The position numbers and the translations under genes were made by a program. 64,000 nucleotides of DNA from Dermatophilaceae bacterium (GTDB taxonomy: Bacteria > Actinomycetota > Actinomycetes > Actinomycetales > Dermatophilaceae). Of this stretch, positions 57,608 through 64,000 are shown one piece after another. The DNA lies in the NCBI GenBank assembly GCA_014377705.1, contig JACMPC010000131.1:1-64000 (forward strand). Direction: 5' to 3'. The notes under the pieces are model-generated. The model saw only the letters and a program-made list of their open reading frames with translations, had not been told where the DNA came from and searched no databases. Position 1 is the first letter of the stretch. Each line of letters starts with the position of its first letter.

Positions 57608-59185
57608 CTATCCCTTGTGCCTCAGGACAAGCGGGGTGCCTTCGGCCGCGTGGGCGATGTTGCGCTGCATGCCGCCGAAGACCAGTCCGTGGAAGGGCGA
57701 GATCACCTTCCAGTAGAGGTGCCCGGCCAGGCCCCGGGGATGGAAGATCGCCCGCTGCCGAAACACGGTCCGGCCGGTCGGCAGCCTGTCGTTGTTGTCG
57801 TTGTTGTCGTTGTTGTCGTTGTTGATAATGTTGCCGTTGCTGACGATGTTGCGACTGGCTTCGTTGCTGTCGGCCGTGTCGACGATCAGCTCGAGCCAGG
57901 CCAGCCCGGGCAGCCGCATCTCGGCCCGCAGACGCAGTCGGTGGTTCTGCTCGATGTCCTCCACCCGCCACCAGTCCAGGGCGTCCCCCACGGAGAGCTC
58001 GAAGGGGTCCCGGCGACCACGGCGAAGGCCCGGTCCGCCGAAGACGCGGTCGAGCAGCCCCCGGGCCCACCAGCCGAGACGCCAGGAGTACCAGCCGTGC
58101 CCGCCGCCGATACCTTCGATGACGGACCAGAGCTGCTCCGGCGTGGCGTCGACGAAGCTCTCCCGCTCGTCGACATAGAGCGACCCTCCGGCCCAGTCCG
58201 GGTCGGTGGGCAGCGGATCGCTCGGCGCTCCGGTGGTCGCGGCGGAGGACCAGGAGGTGGTCACCTGGCGGTCATGAATGCGCTTCAGAGCCAGCTCGAC
58301 GGCCGGTTCGAAGGCAGTGAGGCCGACTTCGGGGTCCGGGACCCAGGTCGCGATGTCGTGATCCTTGCAGATGACCTCGTTGATCAGGCTCTCCACCAGG
58401 GGTCGGGCGATGCTGTTCGGAACGGGGGTCACCAGACCGACCCAGTGGCTCGACAGCGAGGGGGTGAACAGCGGAAGGGCGGCCACGCGCCGGGGTGTCA
58501 GGCCGGCGATCCTGGCATAGGCGGCCATCATCTGCCGGTACGTCAGGACGTCCGGCCCGCCGATGTCGAAGCCCCGGTTCACTTCCGCCGGCATGCCGGC
58601 CGATCCCACCAGGTAGCGCAGGACGTCCCTGACCGCGATGGGTTGGATCCTGGTGTCCACCCAGCGTGGGGTGATCATGACCGGCAGGCGTTCGGTGAGG
58701 TAGCGCAGCATCTCGAAGGAGGCGGACCCCGAGCCGATGATGACCGCCGCCCGCAGCGCCGTGGTGGGCACACCGCTGGCCAGCAGGATCTCGCCGACCT
58801 CCTTGCGCGACTCCAGATGGGGGCTCAGCCTCTCCGCCTTCGGGTACAGGCCGCCGAGGTAGACGATCCGGCCGACCCCCTTGGCGCGGGCCGCAGAGGC
58901 AAAGCCCCGGGCGTGCCTGCGGTCGGTGGCCTCAAAGTCCTCGCCGGATCCCAGCGAGTGGATGAGGTAGTAGGCGACGTCCACCCCGCTCAGCGCCTTG
59001 ATCAGGCTGTCGGTGTCGGCGGCATCCCCCTGGACGACCTGCACCTGGTCGTGCCACGGGCGATCCGCGAGGTTGCGTGGTCGCCGGGCCATGACCCGGA
59101 CGCAGAACCCCGCGCCGAGCAGCTCCGGGATCAGGCGACCGCCGATGTACCCGGTGGCGCCGGTCACCAGCGCGAGCTGGCTCAC
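57608..59185 (-). CDS. NAD(P)-binding protein with C-terminal DUF2867 domain
   Basis: A 525-residue protein. Residues 1-300 are an atypical SDR/NmrA-like fold (LALVTGATGYIGGRLIPELLGAGFCVRVMARRP, VVQGDAADTDSLIKALSGVDVAYYLIHSLGSG, FDIGGPDVLTYRQMMAAYARIAG). The C-terminal part is SRPBCC-like DUF2867 (FVDATPEQLWSVIEGIGGGHGWYSWRLGWWARGLLDR, DALDWWRVEDIE, FHPRGLAGHLYWKVISPFHGLVF). The C-terminal half contains an Asn/Asp repeat insertion. Homologues are widespread in actinobacteria next to cyclopropane synthase genes; function is unknown, perhaps lipid modification. Its start overlaps the SRPBCC stop. Confidence 0.87.
   Translation of the reverse strand: MSQLALVTGATGYIGGRLIPELLGAGFCVRVMARRPRNLADRPWHDQVQVVQGDAADTDSLIKALSGVDVAYYLIHSLGSGEDFEATDRRHARGFASAARAKGVGRIVYLGGLYPKAERLSPHLESRKEVGEILLASGVPTTALRAAVIIGSGSASFEMLRYLTERLPVMITPRWVDTRIQPIAVRDVLRYLVGSAGMPAEVNRGFDIGGPDVLTYRQMMAAYARIAGLTPRRVAALPLFTPSLSSHWVGLVTPVPNSIARPLVESLINEVICKDHDIATWVPDPEVGLTAFEPAVELALKRIHDRQVTTSWSSAATTGAPSDPLPTDPDWAGGSLYVDERESFVDATPEQLWSVIEGIGGGHGWYSWRLGWWARGLLDRVFGGPGLRRGRRDPFELSVGDALDWWRVEDIEQNHRLRLRAEMRLPGLAWLELIVDTADSNEASRNIVSNGNIINNDNNDNNDNNDRLPTGRTVFRQRAIFHPRGLAGHLYWKVISPFHGLVFGGMQRNIAHAAEGTPLVLRHKG
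57788..57823. repeat. 9-bp in-frame repeat encoding Asn-Asn-Asp
   Basis: Four tandem GTCGTTGTT units (plus strand) inside the SDR-DUF2867 gene encode repeated NND on the minus strand. The tract is flanked by a further Asn-rich stretch and is strikingly AT-rich for this genome. It sits in a loop of the DUF2867 domain. Confidence 0.9.
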
Positions 59186-59610
59186 AGGCGGGCCAAAGCT
59201 GAGGCCATGCCGGTCTCGGCCTCATCGCCCAGCCGGGTGAAGGCGGGCTTCAGGAACGGGGCGATGAACCGGGTGATGCCCTTGAAGGTGAAGTCCGCCG
59301 TGTACGTCACCTCGGTCTTGCCGCCGGCCTCCCGGAAGGTCATAGTGTCGTTGGCGATGACCGTCTTGTTCTCGCCTCGAAGGGAGATGTGCCTGTTCGG
59401 GACCAGGTCCACCACGACGTACGTCAGCTCGGTCTGCCGGCCCGCGAAGGTGGACGTGTTCTGGTACTCGGTCCCGAACCCCCCGTCCCCGGAGGTGCGC
59501 ACCGTCCTGACCGTGCCCGGGTCCCACTCGGTGGTCGTGGTGAAGTCCGACAGGTAGGCGAACACCTTTTCCAGGGGCTTCTCGACGGTGACGATCCGTT
59601 GGAGTCTCAC
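59182..59610 (-). CDS. SRPBCC-family protein
   Basis: A 142-residue START-like/SRPBCC protein with the usual beta-strand, long C-terminal helix pattern: LQRIVTVEKPLEKVFAYLSDFTTTTEWDPGTVRTVRTSGDG, TELTYVVVDLVPNRHISLRGEN and PFLKPAFTRLGDEAETGMASAL. It would bind a lipid or aromatic ligand in a hydrophobic cavity. GTG 59610 overlaps the TspO stop (GTGA) and follows GAGGG. It is third from the end of the lipid operon; a carrier for its substrate is the plausible role. Confidence 0.86.
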   Translation of the reverse strand: MRLQRIVTVEKPLEKVFAYLSDFTTTTEWDPGTVRTVRTSGDGGFGTEYQNTSTFAGRQTELTYVVVDLVPNRHISLRGENKTVIANDTMTFREAGGKTEVTYTADFTFKGITRFIAPFLKPAFTRLGDEAETGMASALARL

Positions 59611-60146
59611 GGCTTTCCCTCTTTCCATGGTTGGCCGCCCGGGTTGCTGCGGGCGATAGCGGCGTTCAGGGCGGTGGCGAAGGCGACCCATCCGGCATAC
59701 GGCACCAGCATCGCGGCGGCGCGGGAGTCGGTCTGGGCGGCGCGCCGGGTCAGGTCCAGGGTTGACGCCTCGAGCAAGAGGATCTCGGCCAGGGCCCAGC
59801 GCGGGCGGCGGGCCCTGAAGAACAGCCAGTTCCAGCCGGCGTTCAGGGCCAGGTTGACTCCGAAGGCGGTGGCGAACTCCCGCCGCTGCCCGGGCTCCTC
59901 CAGCCGGTCCAGGGTGCGGGCCGAGGCGAGTGCCATCAGCCCGTACAGCGTGGTCCAGGCCGGGCCGAACGCGGTGCCGGGGGGCTGCCAGGATGGCTTG
60001 TCCAGGTTCTGGTACCAGCGGGAAGAGACGTCGGTGCCGAGCCCGCCGACCACGGCGGTGGCCACCACCGCGGCTGAGGTGCACGCGAGCCGGGGCTTCC
60101 GCTTCCGGCGGAGGTGAGCGGGATGCCTAGCGTTCGATCGCGGCAT
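59607..60146 (-). CDS. tspO: TspO/MBR-family membrane protein
   Basis: A 179-residue five-helix membrane protein of the TspO/peripheral benzodiazepine receptor family. The conserved segment is WYQNLDKPSWQPPGTAFGPAWTTLYGLMALA, with NLALNAGWNWLFF and the TM4-5 LVPYAGWVAFATALNAAIARSN pattern. TspO binds porphyrins, haem and cholesterol and protects against oxidative and light stress in bacteria. Its start overlaps the SDR end by 20 bases. It sits in a lipid operon where the mycobacterial locus instead has a DUF1295 membrane protein. Confidence 0.9.
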   Translation of the reverse strand: MPRSNARHPAHLRRKRKPRLACTSAAVVATAVVGGLGTDVSSRWYQNLDKPSWQPPGTAFGPAWTTLYGLMALASARTLDRLEEPGQRREFATAFGVNLALNAGWNWLFFRARRPRWALAEILLLEASTLDLTRRAAQTDSRAAAMLVPYAGWVAFATALNAAIARSNPGGQPWKEGKP

Positions 60147-60903
60147 GGTCGTCTGCTTCCTTCGGTGAGACCCGGCTCCAGAGCGCGGACCAGAGGGCCA
60201 CCGGCACCAGGCGTGCGGCCTTCATCAGGACGGCCATCCTGATCGGGAAGACGATCTCGGTGCGTTCTCGCTCGAGGCCGTCGCAGATCGCCCGGCCGGC
60301 AGTGTCGGCCTCGATGATGAACGGCATCGGGAAGTCGTTGGTGGCGGTCAGGTCGGTGCGGACGAAGCCCGGGCAGACCGTGATGACGCGCACGCCGGCG
60401 CGGGCGACCTGGATGCGCAGGGACTCCAGCAGGTTGATCTGCCCGGCCTTGGTCGCGCCGTAGGCCTGTGACCCGGTCAGCCCCCGGTAGCCGGCCACCG
60501 AGGAGATGCCGGCGATCACCCCGCGGCGGCGGGCCAGCATCTCGGGAAGCACCGCCGCGATGGAGTTGCTCATGCCTATCAGGTTGACCTGCACATGCCG
60601 GTTGAAGGAGTCGGGGTCCCACTCGTTGCCGGTCATCTGCTTCCAGTAGCCGGCCGACAGGACCGCGACGTCGATGGGTCCCAGCTCTTCGCGGATCCGC
60701 TCGGCGGCAGCCCTCAGCGAGACGGCGTCGGTGACGTCGGCAGCCACGGAGAGCATGGTCCCGCCGGACACCACGTCGAGCCGGTCCTGGCGCCGCGCCG
60801 AGATGGCCACCAAGGCTCCGCGGGACTGCATCTCGCGGGCCACGGCTGCGCCGATCCCGCTGGACCCGCCGACCACCCAGGCGACCTTGCCGCTCAGCTC
60901 CAT
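60127..60903 (-). CDS. Short-chain dehydrogenase/reductase
   Basis: A 258-residue classical SDR. The cofactor motif is VAWVVGGSSGIGAAVAREM, the active site is SSVAGYRGLTGSQAYGATKAGQIN (Ser, YxxxK), and the PG motif is VCPGFVRTDL. The C-terminus has a short hydrophobic patch (VFPIRMAVLMKAARLVPVALWSALWSRV) suggesting membrane association. It would oxidise a hydroxy group or reduce a keto group on a lipid. The start overlaps the cyclopropane-synthase stop by 10 bases. Substrate unknown. Confidence 0.9.
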   Translation of the reverse strand: MELSGKVAWVVGGSSGIGAAVAREMQSRGALVAISARRQDRLDVVSGGTMLSVAADVTDAVSLRAAAERIREELGPIDVAVLSAGYWKQMTGNEWDPDSFNRHVQVNLIGMSNSIAAVLPEMLARRRGVIAGISSVAGYRGLTGSQAYGATKAGQINLLESLRIQVARAGVRVITVCPGFVRTDLTATNDFPMPFIIEADTAGRAICDGLERERTEIVFPIRMAVLMKAARLVPVALWSALWSRVSPKEADDHAAIER

Positions 60904-62156
60904 GCCGACGCCCTGGTCATCTGCAGCTGGCTCAGGCCGAGGTAGCCCGTACGGAAGCCGGACTCGCAGTAGCCCAGGTAGAACTCCCACATCCTGCGGA
61001 ACGTCTCGTCGAACCCGAGCTCGTTGAGCCTGGGCCATGCCTCGCTGAACTGCTGGCGCCACAGGTGCAGGGTGCGCGCGTAGTGCTCGCCCAGCTCCCG
61101 GCGCTGGGTGACCCGCAGCGTCGTGTGGGCTGCCAGCGTGTGGTCGATGGACTCCAGCGAGGGGATGATGCCGCCGGGGAAGATGTACTTCTGGATCCAG
61201 CTGAACGAGCGCTTCGTCGCCAGCACCCGCTCGTGCGCCATCGTAATGGCCTGAATGCTGACCTTCCCGCCGGGAGCGAGCAGCCGGTCGATGGTGGTGA
61301 AGTAGACCGGCCAGTACGCCTCCCCGACGGCCTCGATCATCTCCACGCTGACGATCGCGTCGAACTCGCCTTCGACCTCGCGGTAGTCCTGCAGGCGCAG
61401 GTCCACCAGGTCGGACAGGCCCGCCTGCGCGACCCGCTCGGTCGCCAGGGCCAGCTGCTCGGCCGAGATGGTCACGGTCGTCACCAGGGCGCCCCGTTGC
61501 GCGGCCCGTATGGCGAGTGCCCCCCATCCGGTGCCGATCTCGAGCAGGCGCGTCCCGGCGGTGACTCCGGCAAAGTCCAGCACCCCGTCGATCTTGCGGA
61601 GCTGCGCCGCTTCGAGTCCGCCTGCGTCGGCTGTCCTGGTGGTGGAGCCGGTCTCGTCGAACCAGGCCGCCGAGTAGCTCATGGTGGGATCAAGGAAGGC
61701 CTCGAACAGGTCGTTGCTGAGATCGTAGTGGGCACTGATGTTGTCCCGTGACCCGTCCAGGGTGTTCTCGTGGTGGGCCGGGATCCGCTTGTCCACGATC
61801 GTCCGAAGCCGTTGCAGCGGCCGGGGGACCAGGCTGGCGAGCCGGGCGGCGAACGGGGTGAGCAGGTCGGCCAGGTCGGTGCCGGGACCGGCTCGCCAGT
61901 CGCCGGCCATGTACGCCTCGCCGAAGCCGATCTTGGTGTCGCGGCCGAGTCGGGCGAAGAAGGCGCGCGGCCGCACCACGTCGATCTCGGGGCAGCCTGG
62001 TGATCCGGCGCCCAGAACCGTCCCGTCGGGATAGGTGACCCGGACCGGGATCTGGCGGACTGCCCGCTCGAAGAGCAGCCGGGCGATGCTGGCGGCCAGC
62101 GGAGCCCTCGGCGGATGGCTGATGGAAGTCCACCTGACGGCTGTGGAGACGGTCAT
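60894..62156 (-). CDS. cfa: Cyclopropane-fatty-acyl-phospholipid synthase (UfaA-like)
   Basis: A 420-residue SAM-dependent methyltransferase of the CFA synthase family. Blocks are ISAHYDLSNDLFEAFLDPTMSYSAAWFDETG, LEIGTGWGALAIRAAQRGA (SAM site), YREVEGEFDAIVSVEMIEAVGEAYW and YIFPGGIIPSLESI. The N-terminal about 120 residues are the UfaA-type extension (FARLGRDTKIGFGEAYMAGDW). It adds a methylene or methyl group to unsaturated acyl chains of phospholipids. With the flanking DUF1365 and amine-oxidase-like genes it parallels the Rv0449c-Rv0447c order in mycobacteria. Confidence 0.93.
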   Translation of the reverse strand: MTVSTAVRWTSISHPPRAPLAASIARLLFERAVRQIPVRVTYPDGTVLGAGSPGCPEIDVVRPRAFFARLGRDTKIGFGEAYMAGDWRAGPGTDLADLLTPFAARLASLVPRPLQRLRTIVDKRIPAHHENTLDGSRDNISAHYDLSNDLFEAFLDPTMSYSAAWFDETGSTTRTADAGGLEAAQLRKIDGVLDFAGVTAGTRLLEIGTGWGALAIRAAQRGALVTTVTISAEQLALATERVAQAGLSDLVDLRLQDYREVEGEFDAIVSVEMIEAVGEAYWPVYFTTIDRLLAPGGKVSIQAITMAHERVLATKRSFSWIQKYIFPGGIIPSLESIDHTLAAHTTLRVTQRRELGEHYARTLHLWRQQFSEAWPRLNELGFDETFRRMWEFYLGYCESGFRTGYLGLSQLQMTRASAWS

Positions 62157-62157
62157 C

Positions 62158-63045
62158 TCAGACCCCTTCTTGTCGTTGGTGCTGCGGAGGGCGAAGAACG
62201 GGCAGGCGGCGCAGCCACAGCCAGATCCCGTGAACCCGGATCAGGGCTGAGACCTGTTGCGGCATCAACGGTTTGCGCAGGAGCTGGCCGGTCACCGCGG
62301 CCGGGGTGGCCGGGACCGGGTGGCCGCGGAAGGTTGCGGTGAAGGCCACCGCTCCGTCCCGGTGCAGGATCACGGTGCTGGACACGACCTGGGGCGACAG
62401 CTCAAACCGCAGCTCGTAGCGTCCGCTCACGTCGAAGAACGGTGAGACGTGGAACGCCTTGTCCGTGGTGGCGGTCCCGAGCGGGTCGGGCCGCACGAGG
62501 TACACGTGCCGGTCGCCATACGTGTTGTGCACCTCGGCGACCACGCAGACCAGCGCGTTCTGCGCATCGAGGCACCAGAAGACCGACAGCGGGTCGAAGA
62601 CGTGTCCCAGGACCCGGGCGTTGGCCAGCATCACGATCCGGCCCGACTCGCCGAGGCGGATGCCGTTGCGGGACAGGTAGCCCTGGACGTTCGCCTTGAT
62701 CGAGGAGGCGGGGTCGCCGAGATGATCGGCAGCGCTGAAACCCGCGAAAGGCCGCAGGTACCAGGGCTGCTCGGGTATCGCGTCCAGGTCGACCAGCCAC
62801 TGGTAGACGCTGTGCCTGAAGGCGTGCCGCACCTTGCCGGTGCGGTGGTGGGTGACGCGCCCGCTCACCAGCGCCGGCAGGGTGGGCAGCTCGGGCAGTG
62901 TGGGCACTGCGGGTGTGGGCACTGCGGGTGTGGGCACTGCGGGCGTGGGAGCCGAGCGCCCTCGGGGTGGTTCGTGGGGTGGGGACTGCGGCGGACGGAT
63001 CGGGCGGGGGCGGGTCGCCGTGATTGGCAGCGGGGACGTTGTCAC
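62158..63045 (-). CDS. DUF1365-family protein
   Basis: A 295-residue protein of DUF1365 (the Rv0448c family). Conserved parts are YLVDLDAI-like (YQWLVDLDAIPEQPWYLRPFAGFSAADHLGD), ANARVLGHVFDPLSVFWCLD, VVAEVHNTYGDRHVYLV and FHVSPFFDVSGRYELRF. Function is unknown but always near cyclopropane synthases and FAD oxidoreductases. The N-terminal 45 residues are Pro-rich with a PTPAV repeat. GTG 63045 overlaps the upstream stop (GTGA); the longer frame adds an Arg-rich leader. Confidence 0.9.
   Translation of the reverse strand: MTTSPLPITATRPRPIRPPQSPPHEPPRGRSAPTPAVPTPAVPTPAVPTLPELPTLPALVSGRVTHHRTGKVRHAFRHSVYQWLVDLDAIPEQPWYLRPFAGFSAADHLGDPASSIKANVQGYLSRNGIRLGESGRIVMLANARVLGHVFDPLSVFWCLDAQNALVCVVAEVHNTYGDRHVYLVRPDPLGTATTDKAFHVSPFFDVSGRYELRFELSPQVVSSTVILHRDGAVAFTATFRGHPVPATPAAVTGQLLRKPLMPQQVSALIRVHGIWLWLRRLPVLRPPQHQRQEGV
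62898..62942. repeat. 15-bp in-frame repeat in the DUF1365 gene
   Basis: Three tandem 15-bp units, consensus GTGTGGGCACTGCGG, encode a five-residue PTPAV unit in the N-terminal linker of the DUF1365 protein. Confidence 0.85.
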
Positions 63046-64000
63046 CAGACCACCCCGAAGTGCCGGGCCGCGTCGACGCCGGAGCGGCACCCGTCCTCAT
63101 GGAAGCCCCAGCCGTGGTAGGCGCCGGCGTAGACGGTCCGGTCCGTGGCCAGGCTCCCGAGGCGGGACTGGGCGGCGACCGACTCCTGGGTGTAGATCGG
63201 GTGCTCGTATTCCATCACCGCGAGCACCCGGTCAGGGTCGATCCGCTCGCGCGCGTTCAGGGTGACCAGGTAGTCCTGCGGGGAAGTGTGTCCCTGAAGG
63301 CGATTCATCCAGTAGGTGACGACGGTGGGCTCGTTCTGCGAGTCGCACGTGGACATCCGGTAGTTCCACGAGGCACCTGCCGCTCGCGCTTGCGGCAGCA
63401 CGCGGGAGTCGGTGTGCAGGATGGTCTCGTTGGCCGAGTAGCCGAAGGCCTTGAGGGTCTGCACCTCCTGGTCGCTGGGATCGGTCAGCATGTCCAGCGC
63501 CTGGTCTGCATGGGTGGCGATGACGACCCGGTCGAAGTGGGAGGCGGTGCCGAACACATCGCGGATCTCGACCCCGTCCGGCCCGCGGGTGACGCCGGTG
63601 ACCGCGGCCGACCTGAGCACGTGGGGCAGCCTGGCTGCCAGCCGTTCGACATACGTGCGCGAGCCGCCGGCAACGGTGTACCACTGCGGCGAGCCGGTGA
63701 TCTGCAGCATTCCGTGGTGGTCCAGAAATCGGAACAGGTATCGCGCCGGGTAGAGCAACGCGACCTCCCGGCCCGAGGACCAGACGCAGGACACCACCGG
63801 CACCGCGTAGTGCGCCACAAAGTCTCCGCTGAACCCCTCGCGCTCCAGGAACTGCCCGTAGGTCGTGAGGTCACTGTCGTCGCTGGTCGCCAGGAAGGCG
63901 CTGGCCCGTCGATGGAACCGCCTCACCTGCAACATCATCCGCAGGAACTGCGGGTCGAGCAAGCGTCGCGGCTGGGCCAGCATGCCGCGAAGACCCCGCC
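63042..64000 (-). CDS. FAD-dependent amine-oxidase-like protein, C-terminal part
   Basis: The 5' part, with the GxGxxG fold, lies beyond the right edge. The visible 319 codons match the Rv0449c-type flavoprotein family: LRMMLQVRRFHRRA, YGQFLEREGFSGDFVAHYAVPVVSCVWSSG, GSPQWYTVAGGSRTYVERLAARLP, VIATHADQALDMLTDPSDQEVQTLKAFGYSANETILHTDS and GAYHGWGFHEDGCRSGVDAARHFG. These proteins accompany DUF1365 and cyclopropane synthase and may desaturate or oxidise lipids. Its stop overlaps the DUF1365 start (GTGA). Confidence 0.9.
   Translation of the reverse strand, partial: RGLRGMLAQPRRLLDPQFLRMMLQVRRFHRRASAFLATSDDSDLTTYGQFLEREGFSGDFVAHYAVPVVSCVWSSGREVALLYPARYLFRFLDHHGMLQITGSPQWYTVAGGSRTYVERLAARLPHVLRSAAVTGVTRGPDGVEIRDVFGTASHFDRVVIATHADQALDMLTDPSDQEVQTLKAFGYSANETILHTDSRVLPQARAAGASWNYRMSTCDSQNEPTVVTYWMNRLQGHTSPQDYLVTLNARERIDPDRVLAVMEYEHPIYTQESVAAQSRLGSLATDRTVYAGAYHGWGFHEDGCRSGVDAARHFGVVW

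Noticed and set aside
1-64000. tRNA, rRNA, IS elements or an integrated phage
   Set aside because: No tRNA-like cloverleaf, rRNA motif, transposase, integrase or phage structural gene was seen by eye.

Overview
The window is GC-rich, dense in genes and contains many ATGA/GTGA start-stop overlaps. It carries a rubredoxin-fused AlkB, a DasR-type GntR regulator, an RNase J, SigK-regulon-like lipid genes and a type III PKS cassette. Together these indicate a high-GC actinobacterium. The mix (transcarboxylase, GlcNAc PTS, wax-ester synthase) fits a Micrococcales lineage such as the Intrasporangiaceae/Dermatophilaceae, but this is an inference and no rRNA or tRNA gene is present to settle it.

Layout. 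1-1.0 kb: end of a GH1 beta-glucosidase gene and a headless LacI remnant. 1.07-12.4 kb: a lipid and hydrocarbon block, with an SGNH hydrolase, a TetR regulator divergent from two tandem oleate hydratases, a quinone-oxidoreductase-like MDR enzyme, an acyl-CoA dehydrogenase, a TetR-ACT-GNAT fusion protein, another TetR and an AlkB-rubredoxin alkane hydroxylase with a palindromic operator. 12.5-16.8 kb: an NlpC/P60 wall hydrolase behind a probable c-di-AMP riboswitch, a helically phased repeat block, an alpha/beta hydrolase, an old yellow enzyme and a Gfo/Idh/MocA dehydrogenase. 16.9-24.0 kb: an amino-sugar regulon (separate PTS IIC, two IIB paralogues, IIA, a DasR-like regulator with a dre-like site, HAD phosphatase, hexose-6-P mutarotase, nagA, nagB). 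24.2-25.4 kb: an amine-oxidase-fold flavoprotein. 26.1-30.0 kb: a complete methylmalonyl-CoA carboxyltransferase operon (5S, 12S, small subunit, 1.3S biotin carrier).

30.1-36.0 kb: WS/DGAT, UbiA prenyltransferase, type III PKS, ICMT-like methyltransferase, FAD oxidoreductase and IPP isomerase, probably making a phenolic lipid or quinone that may be prenylated. 36.0-43.1 kb: two micro-proteins, a MerR regulator, and a long minus-strand run in which a small membrane protein, ApbE, a ferric-reductase-like membrane protein, a NuoF-like Fe-S flavoprotein and a ferredoxin are followed by an OmpR-type response regulator and its kinase. 43.3-52.0 kb: glutamate decarboxylase, RNase J, a GGDEF-EAL protein and a D-lactate/glycolate dehydrogenase-Fe-S fusion. 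52.0-57.4 kb: a XylFGH-type sugar ABC transporter and its LacI regulator, each preceded by the same operator. 57.6-64.0 kb: a lipid-modification operon (amine-oxidase-like FAD protein, DUF1365, cyclopropane/UfaA-type synthase, SDR, TspO, SRPBCC, SDR-DUF2867) that recalls the mycobacterial sigK locus.

The window has many short tandem repeats of different period (7, 9, 13, 15, 17, 18 and 23 bp), most of them between or at the edges of genes. No CRISPR, IS element, rRNA or tRNA gene was seen.
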